Below, one piece after another: positions 32,306-45,350 of a stretch of DNA of 64,000 nucleotides. The DNA lies in the NCBI RefSeq assembly GCF_950295315.1, contig NC_080165.1, forward strand, positions 10,035,723 to 10,099,722, read 5' to 3'. Under the pieces are notes generated by a model. It saw nothing but the letters and a program-made list of their open reading frames with translations. It was not told the origin of the DNA and did no database searches. This stretch comes from Erinaceus europaeus (lineage: Eukaryota > Chordata > Mammalia > Eulipotyphla > Erinaceidae). A program made the translations under genes and the position numbers. Within the stretch, counting starts at the first letter, position 1, and every line of letters starts with the position of its first letter.

Positions 32306-33205
32306 GACTTCCCAAAGGCTGGGATATGGAGCAGCAGCAGCTGTGTTTCTTCCTCTCCTCTCTCCCAGGTCAAATAGGTATATCAAGGGAGATCACCTGG
32401 GACCTCAACAAGACAGGACAAGAATGACTTTGGGATCCCACAAAATCATCAGGGTGAGTGATTAAGCTAAGATTAAGTTAAGCTTTTTAACGTATAATTA
32501 CTCAGGCTTAAGTTTTATAACTTATAGTTATAACTTATAGTTATACTCAGGCTCCCATAGCCCACAAGGAAGAAAAAGAACAAAAAAGCCTTAATAGCCA
32601 CTGTGCTTCAACTCAGGGATTGAAATAATATTGAAACAACTGTGAATTTCCACAACTGTGAACTCTTAAAGTACCTTGTACAAAACATGAGATCCCGTTG
32701 TGTTCTTATTTGGAGCACCCAATAACAAGGTTTGCTGCATGCCTCTTCTATCCCAACAGGTGTGCCCATAGAACATATGTCCAAGAACAGATTAGTGGCT
32801 GAGAAAGTTGTGATATATATACACAATGGAATACTACTCAGCTATTTAAAATGGTGACTTCACTGTTTTCAGCCCATCTTATATGGAGCTTGAAGAAATC
32901 ATGTTAAGTGAAATAAGTCAGAAACAGAAGGATAAACATGGGATGATCTCACTCTGGCAGAAGTTGAAAAACATGATCAAAAGAGAAAACACAAGTAGAA
33001 CTTGAACTGGAGATGGTGTATTGCACCAATGTAAAAGACTCTGTGGTAGGAGGGGGGAGAGTACAGGTCCTGGAAAAGGATGAGAGAGGACCTAGTGGGG
33101 GTTGTATTGTTATGTGGAAAACTGAGAAATGTTATGCATGTACAAACTATTATATTTACCGTCAAATATAAAACATGAATGCCCCAATAAATGGGGAAAA
33201 TTTGC
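32306..33205 (+). mobile_element. Internally deleted LINE-1 (5'UTR joined to 3' end)
   Basis: 32,320-32,690 matches pieces of the 5'UTR of the long L1 at 41,520. 32,790-33,205 is the ORF2 end (TTAGTGGCTGAGAAAGTTG) and short 3'UTR with CCCCAATAAATGG. ORF1 and nearly all of ORF2 are missing. The first deletion, at 32,451/32,452, corresponds to 41,666-42,023 of the long copy, which begins GT and ends AG. About 100 bases (32,690-32,785) at the second junction are unexplained. Confidence 0.8.
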
Positions 33206-33330
33206 AATATGAAATGGTGTATACTATGCTACATGTAACCTATTACTTATCATATTAACTTGTCAAGCATATAATATTTATTAATCTCATATGAAAACAA
33301 ATATAAAGTATTCATAGAAGTTGAGCTTTT

Positions 33331-33560
33331 CAGGGCCAGATGGTGCCGTACCTGATTGAGCACACACGTTACAATGTGCAAGGACCTGGGTTTCAACTTC
33401 AGTCTCCACCTGCAGGAGGAAAGCTTTGCAAGTCATGAAGCAGGGCTGCAGATCTCTCTTTCTATTTTTACCACCTTTTTATCAGCCCCACTGCTCTCAA
33501 TTTCTGGTTGTTTCTATCTAATAAATAAAGATAATAAATAAAATTTGAAAAAAGAAAAAA
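33331..33560 (+). mobile_element. SINE type A2
   Basis: Sense, near full length (GGGCCAGATGGTGCCGTACC to AATAAATAAAGATAATAAAT). Flanks AGAAGTTGAGC and AGAAGGTTGAGC look like a duplication. Confidence 0.9.
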
Positions 33561-33561
33561 T

Positions 33562-34247
33562 AAATAGAAGGTTGAGCATTAAAAATAAAGAATAAACAGA
33601 ATGATTAGGATCACTTATAGTGAGTTTTAACAATAGTTTTAGTTTACTTCCTGGGAACTGAAAATAAACCCGGTTCTTTAGAGAGTTAATGTTGTTTTAT
33701 TATCATCCACATATAGTTCTTGGGATGATAAAAGTCTGTATGTCTTCACAATGATTCATTCATTGCTCCCAGAACAGCCAAAGCAGTCAGTTAAGCATTC
33801 AATTATGCATCCCTTTCAGATTCATAGAGCACGTAACATGTTCCTTTATTGAGCCATTTCTAATTTTAAACTTCTTCAGTATGAAAATTCTGGATGAGTT
33901 TAATAGCTGCTCATTGATTCATTTCAAAGTGGTTCACAAGTCAAAGGTAAAAGCTATAAGAAAGGTTATTGTGTTTGACAGTACTGAATCAAAGAATAAG
34001 CAAGCATTTTCACACAAAGATAATCTCTTGGTTCGACTGGAAATGGGACTCTTTTAATGCATTATACAATTAATTGGCTTCTAATTTTTCTTTTCCTGTA
34101 CAGAGCACTGATGAATAGGTGAAATATCTTTGGAAAAGCTGACACTCATATAAAATAGGAGATGATGGAGATGAAAGCTACACAAAACACAAGACATAAA
34201 TGCCTCGAAACAAAGAATAATGGTGTGTTCACCAAATAAGAGTATTG
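33562..34247. other. Unclassified stretch
   Basis: No gene or familiar repeat. Confidence 0.5.
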
Positions 34248-34603
34248 CATTCTTTTTTTTTTTTTTTGCCTCCAGGGTTATTGCTGGGGCTTGGTGTCTG
34301 GACTGCAAATCCGTTGTTCCTGGATGCCACTGTTTCCTCCTTTGTTTCCCTTGTTGTTCCATCACTGTGGCTGTTTCCGTTGTTGTCACTGATGTCCCTG
34401 TTGTTGGACAGGACAGAGAGAACCAGAGAGAGGAGCGGAAGACAGAGAAGGGGAGAGAAAGATAGACATCTGTAGACTTGCTTCACTGCCTGTGAAGCGA
34501 CCCCCCTGCAGGAGGGTAACTGGGACTCTAACTGGGATCCTTAGGCTGGCCTTTGTGTTCCAAGCCATGTGCACTTAACCCTCTGTGCTACTGCCAGACC
34601 CCC
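34248..34603 (-). mobile_element. SINE type A1, antisense
   Basis: Long copy with an expanded TTG/CTG-rich middle (complement of the CAA-rich part). Ends with the tRNA-like head complement GTGCACTTAACCCTCTGTGC. Confidence 0.9.
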
Positions 34604-35061
34604 AAATTATTTTCTTAAACTCAAATCAACCTCAAAGTTAATTTTTAGGCTTACTAATCTGATATATTTTTTAGATATTCATAAGTCACCTGGAAAATTA
34701 TTTCTTTTTCCTTTTAAAAATTGGTCTTCAAAGATATCCTATGAGCTTAGAGAATCTTTTAGTAACAGATACTATTCTGAAGAGAACTATAACTCCAGTT
34801 AGTGACTTTACTATGACATTAACACATTTTCTCACTCTTTATTTAGGTTAAGGTATACTCATATTTTATGGTTCACCAATATGGTCTATTTTCCATTCAA
34901 ACTAAAAATTATGATTCATAAATAAACTTGTGTGGTAGTAGACTATAATGATCACTGGGGAGACCGTTTTATTACTTTTTTACTTTTTAATAAACAGAAC
35001 AAAGACCTTCACACCCCTCTCACATTTACATAATGTGTATAGCTACTCATTAAAAAAAAAA
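34604..35061. other. Unclassified stretch
   Basis: AT-rich, no supported feature. Confidence 0.5.
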
Positions 35062-35395
35062 AAAAGTAAATTTACATTCCCACCAGCAATTCCTTTGTCC
35101 CACAGCCTCTCCAGCATTTGTTGCTGCTGTTCTTTTTGATGTATGTCATTCTCACAAGAGTGAGGTGGTATCTCAATGTTGTCTTTATTTGCATTTCTCT
35201 GACAATCCGTGACTTGGAGCAATTTTTCATGTGTTTGTTATCCTTTTGGATCTCTTCTGTAGTGAATGTTCTGTTCCTATCCTCTGCCCATTTTTGGATG
35301 GGCTCATTTTGTTGTTGTTGTTGCTGCTGCTGCTGCTGCTAAGATTACTGAGCTCTTCGTATATTTTGGTCATTAGTCTCTTGTCTGATGTACAG
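35062..35395 (-). mobile_element. LINE-1 ORF2 fragment with TTG/CTG repeat
   Basis: Antisense internal ORF2 piece (CATTCTCACAAGAGTGAGGT, TTTGCATTTCTCTGACAATC). At 35,309-35,341 an (TTG)n(CTG)n run has grown where the L1 has TTGTT-rich sequence. Confidence 0.85.
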
Positions 35396-35609
35396 TACAG
35401 TGTCCCTATGTGTCACCAGTTATCTGTACAATGTACCAATTTATAGAGCATTTCAAGATTCTTGATAAATTAAAAGGAATTGCAGAATACACAAGGTAAG
35501 TAGTGTTTGATCATAAAAGAAAGTCAGATTAGCATGATGTACTGATTCCATTATTACTTCAAGAGAACAGCTTAGTTCTAACAGTTCTATTAAGAGTAGC
35601 TATCAGGAG

Positions 35610-35712
35610 AATGGATGGGATACGGAGTTCTGGTGGTGGGAGTTGTGTAGAGTTGTAACCTTCTTATCCTATGGTTTTGTCAGTGTTTCCTTTTTATAAA
35701 TATTTTGTTTTT
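35610..35712 (+). mobile_element. Short L1-B 3' end, sense
   Basis: The last ~100 bases of the family (GGGATACGGAGTTCTGGTGG ... GTTTCCTTTTTATAAATATT) followed by an A-rich end. Extremely 5'-truncated insertion. Confidence 0.85.
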
Positions 35713-36880
35713 AAAAAAGAGTAGTCCATAAGTGAAAAAACAATCCAAAAATAATAGACAAAGAAAAAACAAAACACAACATATCCAGTATCATTTAGCA
35801 ATAAAATAATGAAGCATTGATAATGTCAAAACATCAGTAAATCTGGAAAATATTAGACTACTTGAACAAAGTCATACACAGAAAACTACTACTGAGTGAT
35901 TCTATTAATATGAATCATATGGGATATATATATATATATATGTATGCATATATATATATATATATATGGAGATGAGGGCAGAGAGAGACAGAAACAGAGA
36001 GATAAATGCGATAATGGGGGCCTTCATCTGACAGATTTAGAAATTGAAATGACTTTTATGGTCTCATAAGAATATCTTAAAATTGATTGTCAGGATGGTT
36101 AGAATATTTTGTAAATATACTACAAACAGTAAATTATTCAATATAATTTGTGAATCCTATGACCTTCAATTATATTTTAGTAAAGTTGTTCTTGCCAAAG
36201 AATGCATATTATTTGACTACAACTGTGTAATGTGTCTGACAAATTTCATACAAATTCAGAAAATTACTACATAATACATTCAGATAAATCAATACTTAGA
36301 CAATTAACAGCAGCATAAAAATTGATGATGTTTGTTATTTAGATACTTTTATTACAAATTTAAATCTGTGAACAGCAGCCTAATACTTATTTGATACCCT
36401 AAATAAAATTAACTAGGTAAAGACTTGTATAATACTTGGCAAACATCAGTTTTCTGTTTATAGTTAATCAGCTTCACGGCAGTGGGAATTAATTAAATAC
36501 TACAAAGCTGGAATCCATTTAGCAGCCATCACCACAGATGAGGCTTATATAAATACCACTTTCTCCCAAGTGAAAGGAATTTCACTATCAGCACAATTTA
36601 CTGTGATATAAAATTTCAAAATAACTCTCCTAATCATCTTCAGGACTATAAAGGACTATCAGAGAACCAATTTCCTCTAACTTTATGGTTTTCAAGTAAT
36701 AAGTCTCATCTAATCAACTTTTGCAAGAAAAATAAATCTCATCTATTTAAATTTATAATTTTCTTAAGAGCATTTCAGTTCAAGGTTTGATTCGAGGAGC
36801 ATCAAATATTCCTTAGCATAATGTTTCAGCTTCTAATAATGTGCTGTCCCCAAAATAATGAGATTAATTAAAGATGACAA
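35713..36880. other. AT-rich DNA with TA repeats
   Basis: Two TA runs at 35,929-35,967. No gene or other repeat recognised. Confidence 0.6.
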
Positions 36881-37890
36881 AAGGAAAATAAATAGATCAT
36901 TTTCCAGTGATCTTATCGGTAAGATTGTTGCCCTCAGGAGCTATGAAATTCCATGTAAAAGTAACTACATTAAACTGAAAAGTTTCAGTACAGCAAAAGA
37001 AACCACCAGCCAAATGAAAATACTACAGAACGGGAGAAGGCCTTTATGTGCCACACATCAGACTAATAACCAAAGTATACCAAAAAAAATGGTCCCACCC
37101 AAAAATGGGGAGAAAATATGAACAAAATATTCACCAAAAAAGGATCCAAAAAGCCAACAGACCTATGAAAAAAAAAATGTTCCAAGTCATTCATTGTCAG
37201 AGAAATGCAAATAAAGACAACAATGAGATATCATTTCACCCCTGTGAGAATGTCATACAACAGAAATGATAGTAACAACAATTGCTGGAGAGGTTGTGGG
37301 GGCAAAGAACCCTTCCTGCACTGCTGGAGGGAATGTTAATTGGCCCAAACCCTGTGGAGAGCAGTCCTGAGAACCCTTAGAAGGCTAGAAATAGACCGAC
37401 CCTATAACCCAGAAATTCCTTTCATAGTTATATATTCTAAGGAGCCAAACACACATCTGAAAAGATGTGTGTGTACCTATGTTCATAGCAGCACGATTTG
37501 TAATAGACAAAACCTGGAAGCGACATCTGCATCCAACAACAGACAAGTGGCTAAGAAAGCTGTGGTATATACACAATGGAGTATTGCTACTAAGAATGAT
37601 GACTTCACTTTCTTCACCTCATTTAGGATGGAGCTTGAAGGAGTCATGTTAAGTGAGATAAGCCAGGAAGAGAAGGATAAGTCATGGACAGAGGTGAAAA
37701 ATAAGACCAGAAGGGAAAACACAAAGCAGAGCTAAATGACTCTGAGGGAAGAGTACTTTCAGTCCTGGTGGAGGAGGACCTGGGCTGGGGTTGAGAGTGC
37801 TTTATAGAAAATTGAGAAATTTTACACATGTACCGACAACTGTACTTACTGTACATCATTAATCCCTCAATAAAAAATTCATAATTAGTC
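36881..37890 (+). mobile_element. LINE-1 3' end, sense
   Basis: ORF2 C-terminal part and short 3'UTR. Readable blocks include the cysteine-rich region near 37,285 (GCTGGAGAGGTTGTGGGGGC) and the ILSEISQ-like end near 37,650. Ends TCCCTCAATAAAAAATTC. Confidence 0.88.
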
Positions 37891-38540
37891 TGAAACCCTC
37901 TGGGAAAAGTACTTGGTTAAAACATATGGAAGTTGGTTTTTATGATTACTCCAGAGTTTTCTGTAGAATGGACTAATTTCAAGACTATTCAGTTTTCTAA
38001 TTTCAAATTCTTAGCTCCAGCAATAATTGAGTGTTATGTCTACAAAGAGTTACTGAATGCATGCTCTTTTCTAAGAGTTGACAAATGAGTGGTTTCGAGT
38101 CATCAAGACTTCACCCTCCCTTCTGAGTTCCCTGATGGATAAAATTCAGGTATGTGTACTCTGAGGTCACCAGTCCAACACAAATTATGGTGCACTGAAG
38201 GTTCTAGAACCAGACCACACCACGATCAGCAAAAGCAGTAGCCTGCGCATGACCTGCTCTGGCATGCATATTATTTTGAACTGAGACTTGATGAAGTCAG
38301 GAGAGACTGAGAAGCAAAGCAGTGCTACAGGTGTTTCTCTTTCTCTAGCATCCTACCATTCTCAGTTCCTCTCTGTAATATCAAGTAAAAGTAAGGGTGG
38401 GGGGAAGAATTTCTATATTTCCCCTAATCAAAAACTCAATCACTATCCCCATTCTGACGCAGAAGAATAGAGTTTAGGAGATTATTACCCGTAAATAATT
38501 TCTATCTCACCCTTCCTCGTCATATTAAAATTTCTCTCTC
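37891..38540. other. Mostly unclassified, possible SINE fragment
   Basis: 38,290-38,400 resembles the CT-rich body of an A2 SINE (GAAGCAAAGCAGTGCTACAGG). The rest is not recognised. Confidence 0.45.
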
Positions 38541-38559
38541 CTTTGCCTCTGGCCCTTCA

Positions 38560-38865
38560 GACTTTAAATGAAAGAAGCCATAGGCTGCTAGTGGATGCCC
38601 ACTTCCGCATTCCAGTATCTCAAGTGGCGGGCTCTGATGGTAGCCAACCTGTTCTCACCTTTATTATCAGCACCTCAATGGACTGTAACCAATCAGCCTG
38701 TGGGGCGCCCAGTTTGAAACTAATTAATGCTAGGTGCGGTGGTACACGCATGTGTAGGTCTGGTAGGAATCTGCTTATAACCCGTTAACATACAATAAAC
38801 GTAACTCCCTGTCTTCCATGCAGTCTCAGGTCACGTTCTTTGGTTACTTTTGTGGTAGAATACTG
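38560..38865 (+). mobile_element. Probable solo LTR or LTR fragment
   Basis: Promoter-like order: CCAAT box (38,689-38,693), TATA-like CTTATAA (38,774-38,780) and AATAAA (38,794-38,799) followed by a TCCCTGTCTTCC downstream element. Spacing suits a short-R gammaretroviral LTR. Ends and duplication not determined. Confidence 0.5.
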
Positions 38866-38944
38866 ATTTTTTTTTCATTAAAGAATGACCATCCATCCCC
38901 AATTATAAATTCATACCCATCTTGGGCCTGCAAGGAAATATGGT

Positions 38945-39075
38945 AAATAAAATGTTGGACTCTCAAGCATAAGATACTAAGTCTATTATCAGGTGCTATA
39001 TGTGTCAAAGTTGTGTTCTAGTTACCTCTATCTCTCTTTCATTAATAAATATCCCTGTAAAAAATAAAGAAAATT
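38945..39075 (+). mobile_element. SINE type B, old
   Basis: Degraded copy with TTGGACTCTCAAGCATAAGA and the TCTCTCTTTCATTAATAAAT tail. Confidence 0.75.
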
Positions 39076-40189
39076 CTCTACATCTCTCATTTCAGAAGCT
39101 AAAACCTTTATAGTCATTGGAGCTCCCTACGTCATGCATGTTATTATGTTGATTTTTGCTTTAATAATCTGTCTGATGCTAGTATTATTTGCGCAGGTCA
39201 AGAAGAACCCATTTGGTAGGGATTTTTCCTGTGTCCTACAGGAACATATAGTTTATAAAATCAATCTCACACTCCTTTTTATTTCTTTATATGAGTAGGA
39301 ATATTTCCCAGGCGACTTAGACCCTAAAAGGTGTAGTCACAGGACTTTGAGGAACTAGACAGTTGAAGATCTTCAGCAACATTTTGGTTGGTTAATGTAA
39401 GCTATGTTGAAGATAAGCTAGATAGTGCCTCAGAGGAAGACACTGCTTTGGAGTACTGTACTAGGAATAAATAAACTGAAGTAAGTAGGGTAATGGCCAA
39501 TTTCCTCTCTGCTGGAAAAGCCTCTGATTAACAGTTGACTTATAATTGTTTTCCTTATTTACAAATCAAAGAGGAAGTATTAGGACAGTTCATTGCAGTA
39601 AATAAAGCTGATAACTTAAGAGATTGAGGGAAAATGTGCTACTAGTCTGTACAGGGAAGATTGAAGCTACCCTCATGCCACAGCGACTGTGTCCTGAAAG
39701 CATGGAACAGAGTGAGATAAAGCACATACTTTAGAAGATAAGATAATGATGATGAAAATAAGATGCTGACTATGGGGGGGTGGCAACATGGAGAAGGGAA
39801 GAGAGAGGAAGAGGAGGAGGAGGAGGAAGAGGAGGAGGAGGAGAAGGAGGGAGATAAATAGAAAATTAAAAAATGTAATTCCTGCTCTGGGGAATTATTA
39901 TTATTATTTTAACTTGTAAGTCCTACTGACTTTAGCAGATAAATCATTTACTAGAATAGATGGGCAAATTTTATCTCTGTTCTTAAAAGAGAAAACATTT
40001 ATATGTTAAATATTACTTGGACAACATAAATTTTGCAAAACTGAGTATTTATTTCATGTCACAATGAGCTCTATCTAAATGCATAGGCCATGAGAAAATA
40101 TGCCTGAGCTTTGGGAACGAAATAAATTATTGTGAGTAACCACAAGCTATCTCCTATTGGATGTATTAGCATGGAAATATCATTTCATC
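39076..40189. other. Unclassified DNA with GGA repeat
   Basis: Purine microsatellite (GGA/GAA units) at 39,797-39,852. Nothing else recognised. Confidence 0.6.
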
Positions 40190-40345
40190 TGTGGTCCGGG
40201 AGATAGAGCTATACATAAAGCACTGGACTATCAAGCATGAGGTCTTGAGTCCAGTCCTAGCAGCTCATGTACCAAAACAATGGCTGGTTCTTTCTCTTTC
40301 TCTTTCCTCCTATCAATCTCATTGATAAATAAATAAAATCTAGAA
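40190..40345 (+). mobile_element. SINE type B
   Basis: Starts GTGGTCCGGGAGATAGAGC. Flanks GGAAATATCATTT and GGAATATCATTT (left about 40,174, right about 40,346) are a near-identical duplication. Confidence 0.9.
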
Positions 40346-41519
40346 GGAATATCATTTAATTCTACATGTAAAATGAGATTAATACTTACTTTTGGAATAT
40401 AAATTAGTTATACAGATTAAATAATAATGTGGCAATAAATGCCTTAACTGTAAATATGCTTATGAAATAGAATTTATTTGGGTGTATGTTAAGTAAGATC
40501 TTAAATCATACTAAAAAAAATAAATAACACTGACAAGCCTACATTCAGATTGAAGTCCCAGTGCATCTTATTTTGGTAATGGTTATTCAATGCTATCACT
40601 ATCTGCAATGAGCAAAATGGATCCATCAGTGCCCTTCCAAACTAATTTTATCTTCTCAGAGAATAAAGTCACATTTCGCTTAACCCACCTCTGACAATCT
40701 GCTGGACACTAGCATTTTTCCTTATCGAAAGGAAGTATAATACAGTACATTAAAAGTGTCTGTATGGATAATTATTTTCTTATTACATACTAAAGAATAA
40801 ATGCTAAAATAGCAGATTAAGAACAAATAGTCTATCAATTATGCGTGACCTAGTCACTTATTATAGGTGACTGATAGTGATCGTTTACAGTTACATTATT
40901 TTTTTAGTTCAGAGTACACATGTCATTTAAAGACTAATTTTAAACATTACCCAAAGAAATAGTCTGAAGAAACTAGTCCAGAAAAAGCTAGGGGAATAAT
41001 TCAGCCAACCATAAATGACTCTATAATGTGTATTCCACAGCTAAGTCAATTAACATTGATCCAAATGCATTTAATCAAAATGCAGTAATGCCAGCAATCC
41101 AATTAAGCTCAAGTCTATAGATGCTATATTTTTTTTTTATGAATCAAATGACATTTAGAGTTGCTATACTTTTTTCTTTACTTCCCTTTTAAAGATTGAA
41201 AGCTTGGAAGAGTTCCAGTAGTTCAAAATATCTAATATCACATGAGTTGTTATCTTCTGATAACATTTAAAATTGAACACAGACAAAATTTTGTAACAAT
41301 GTCTGTAAGAAGCAAATGCCACATATACTTTCCCTAAATAATGAATTAAGGTTAAATATTTTAATTATCATCATCTATGCCACTGTATCACTGATGTAAG
41401 TAACATACTACATGCCTGATTTATCTCAAAATCACATCCTATTGATGTTTAGGAAATCATGTTCCATCATTTAGCTTATATTTTAAATACATAATAGCAT
41501 ATTATATAATATTATAATG
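40346..41519. other. AT-rich stretch, nothing recognised
   Basis: About 1.2 kb without recognisable repeat or coding sequence. Confidence 0.5.
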
Positions 41520-42282
41520 TAGAGACTTCTGGAGGTTAGGCTATGAAGCAGTAGCAACTGTTTCTCTCCTATCCTCTCCTGGACTGACTAGGAATACCAA
41601 AGGAGGCCTCCTGGGACCTCAACAAGACAGGACTAGAAAGATTTCAGGAACCCACCAAATCGCCAGTACAAACATGTGTGGCTTGTGGAGAGAGAGGAGC
41701 CTAGGGAGAGATTGTCTGGTAACAGTCCTGCAGTTTACCAGTGGAAACACCACCTCCAGTTTCACCAACAAAAAGACAGCTGAAGGGAGGAGAGGACTCC
41801 CCTAAGAATAACCTAATGCAACTGTGAGTCTCCATTGCTACTGCCCTTGGAACAGCGGGGATGGAGGGGTAAGGGGGAAGCCCTGTGCTGACACCAGGGG
41901 ACAGAAAAATAGCCAGGAAATTCAGGAGTTCTATACCTCAGTGGCCTAGCAGTGACGCTCTGAAAGTCTCTTTGCATAACCACTGGTTTATCTCTGCCCC
42001 ACCCTGCTTTATCTCTTGGTCAGGATTCAGTGATTAAACTAAGAAGCCTACTTATAGTTTAAAAGCCCTCAGGATCCCAGAACCTACATGGAAGAAAACT
42101 AACAGAAGAGGCATTTAAGCCACTGAGCTCCAACTCAGGGATTAAAAGACTATTGAAACAACTGTCAATTTCCACAACTGTGAACTCTTTAATTACCTTA
42201 CTTAGACACAAGTCAATCCAGGCAAGAGTGATCAGTAATTTGAAAAGTACTGAGGCAGAGAACTCCTAAAATACTATATAAA

Positions 42283-43246
42283 ATGGTTAAGCCAACAAGA
42301 AGAAATATTGGAGAAATGAACCAGGACAAGAGTCCAGCTAGAAGCCCCCCAAAGGTTGAAGCACAAAATAATGAGGTCAACATTGAATCACTAGTTAAGA
42401 TAATAATCACAGGAGTGAGTAAAGAGTGTGAAAGAATTGTCATCAGAAATGCAGAAACAACAAATGACACTCTAGAAGAAAATACTAGTTATCTCAAAGT
42501 TAATAGAGAGCTGAAGTTGGTAAGCTTAGAACACAACTAGCAGAATAAGCTAACACAGTATCAGAACAGGATAACAAAATGGATGAATTCCAGAAAACAG
42601 TAGAGAAGAGAGATAATAGAATAAATGAGGCTGAAGACAGAATTAACAAGATCGAGGATGAATTAGAGACAAATAAAAAAGAAGAGATCTCAAAAAAATA
42701 TTAAGAGATACTGAAAACAACAACAGAGGTCTATGGGATGACTTCAAAAGAAATAATATATGCATTATTGGCTTACCAGAGGAAGAAAGAGAGGGAGAGG
42801 AAGAAAGCATTCTTCAGCACATAATAGCTGAGAACTTCTCTAGTCCAGACAATATCAAAGACATAAAGGTTCAAGAAGCCCAGAGGGTCCCAAACAGAAT
42901 TAACCCAGACTTAAAGACACCAAGATGCATGATATTTAGAATGGAAAGGAAAAAGGATAAAGAAAGGATCCTGAAGGCTGCAAGAGAAAAACAAAGAGTC
43001 ACCTACAGAAGAAAACCCATAAGATTAGCAGCAGACTTCTCCACACAAACACTACAGGCCAGAAGAGAATGGCAAGATACCTATTGAGTGCTCAATGAGA
43101 AAGGTTTTCAACCAAGAATACTATATCCTGCTAGACTGTCATTCAGACTAGATGGAGGCATAAAAACCTTCTCAGACAAGCAACAGTTGAAGGAATCAAC
43201 TATCACCAAGCCTGCCCTGAAAGAAGTTCTGAAAGGTCTTCTATAA
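42283..43246 (+). pseudogene. L1 ORF1 (RNA-binding protein) pseudogene
   Basis: Starts at ATG 42,283. The first part is basic, followed by a helical region likely to form the coiled coil. An RRM-like motif (ICIIGLPE) is at about 42,755, then the C-terminal domain (AREKQRVTYRRKP, LSFRLDGG). In-frame stop at 42,538, a frameshift at the A run near 42,690, another stop near 43,085, and the natural stop at 43,244. About 320 codons, close to the usual ORF1p size. Confidence 0.88.
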
Positions 43247-44359
43247 ACAGTCAAACCATCATAAATAGGACATATATCAGAACACTCTAAAAATCTACAA
43301 GAATGGTGTTAAAATATCTTCAATCTTTAATATCAATAAATTTCAATGGCCTGAATTCACCTATTAAAAGACACAGAGTAGAAAGATGGATCAGAAAACA
43401 CAACCCAACAATATTCTGTCTATAGGAAGCCCACCTAACTCAACAAGACAAACACAGACTCAAAGTGAAAGGATGGAAAACTATCATACAGGGCAGTGGC
43501 CCACAAAAAAAGGCAGGAACAGCTATTCTCATATCTGTCATGATAGACTTTAAAATACATAAAATTAAAAAAGATAAGGATGGACACTACTTAATGCTCA
43601 GAGGATCAGTCAATCTAGAGGACATAACAATTATTAACATCTATGCACCCAGTGGGAAGCCATGTAAATACATCAAACATCTACTGAAAGAGCTACAGCA
43701 ATATAGTAACAGCAACACAGTCATAGCAGTGGACTTCAATACCCCACTCTCTCAACTTGACAGATCATCCAGGTAGAAAATCAATAAAGAAATGAGGGAG
43801 CTAAATGAGGAGATAGATAAACTAGAACTATTGGACATTTTCAGAGTAAAGCACCCTAAGAAACTGAAATACACATTTTTCTCAAGTCCACATGGGTCAT
43901 TATCAAGGACAGACTATATGTTAGGCCATAAAGACAGCATCAGCAAATTCAAGAGCATTGAAATCATCCCAAATATCTTCTCAGACCACAGTGGAATTAA
44001 GCTAACAATTAACAATCAACAAAAGATTAGTAATAGTCACAAAATGTGGAAGCTCAATAGTACACAACTTAACAACTACTGGGTCAAAGAAGAAATGAAG
44101 GAATAAATCAAAATATTTTGAGAGATTAATGAAAATGAAGATATAAGCTATCAAAATATTTGGGACACAGCTAAGGCAGTACTGAGAGGGAAGTTCATAG
44201 CCATACAAGCACACATTGGTAAACCAGAAAAAGCACAAACAGCCCGATTGCACATCTTAAAGATCTAGAAGAAGAAGAACAAAGAACCCTAAAGAAAGCA
44301 AAAGGACAGAAATCACTAAAGTTAGGGCAGAAAAAAATAGCACTGAAAATAAGAAAACC

Positions 44360-44663
44360 GGGAGTAGGGCTGTAGCACAGCGGGTTAAGCGCAGGTGGCG
44401 CAAAGCACAAGGACCGGCATAAGGATCCCAGTTCGAACCCCGGCTCCCCACCTGCAGGGGAGTCGCTTCACAGGCGGTGAAGCAGGTCTCCAGGTGTCTA
44501 TCTTTCTCTCCTCCTCTCTGTCTTCCCCTCCTCTCTCCATTTCTCTCTGTCCTATCCAACGACAACAACAATAATAACTACAACAATAAAACAACAAGGG
44601 CAACAAAAGGGAATAAATAAATAAAATAAAATATTTTTTAAAATTACTTATTAAAAAAAAGAA
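44360..44663 (+). mobile_element. SINE type A1 in L1 ORF2
   Basis: Full-length copy flanked by a perfect 15-base duplication GAAAATAAGAAAACC (44,345-44,359 and 44,664-44,678). Little diverged, so relatively young. Confidence 0.95.
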
Positions 44664-45350
44664 GAAAATAAGAAAACCATAAAATAGACCAATGAAAGTA
44701 AATGTTGGTTCTTCGAAAGAGAAAACAAAATCTGCAAACATTTACACAGACTCACAAAATTAAAAAGGGAGAAGATCCAAAAAAATAGGATCATAAATGA
44801 AAGAGGAGATATAACAACAGACACCTCAGAAATTCAGTATATCATGCAAAACTTCTATGAACAACTCGATACCACCAAGGTAGAAAAACTGGAAGAAATG
44901 AACAATTTCCTAGATACCTACAAACTTCCAAAATTAAGTAAAGAGGGACTAGATAAAATGAACAGGTCTATCACAGCTAATGAAATTGAAGCAGTTATCA
45001 AAAACCTTCCCAAGAATAAAAGTCCTGGACCAGATTGTTTTACAAATGAATTCTACAAAACCTTCAAAGAAGAACTAATACCTCTAGTTTTAAAAGTCTC
45101 CCAGAAGATTTAAGACAATGGAATACTCCCTTCTAGCTTCTATGAAGCCTATGTCACTTTCATACCAAAAGCAGACAGGGACACAACAAAAAAAGGAAAC
45201 TACAGACCAGTATCTCTGATGAACATAGTTGCTATAATATTGAGCAAAATTTTAGCCAACTGGTTACAGCAGTGTATTAAAAAGATTGTTGGTCATGACC
45301 AAGTGGGGTTTATCCCAGGGATGCAAGGTTGGTTTAATATACATAAATCA

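Noticed and set aside
35929..35967. Possible CRISPR-like or regulatory repeat
   Set aside because: Just a TA microsatellite. No spacer structure, and CRISPR arrays are not expected in an animal nuclear genome.
41666..42023. Annotating a true intron in the long L1
   Set aside because: Only the GT/AG ends and one deleted copy support it. Kept as a hypothesis in the findings and not called a feature.
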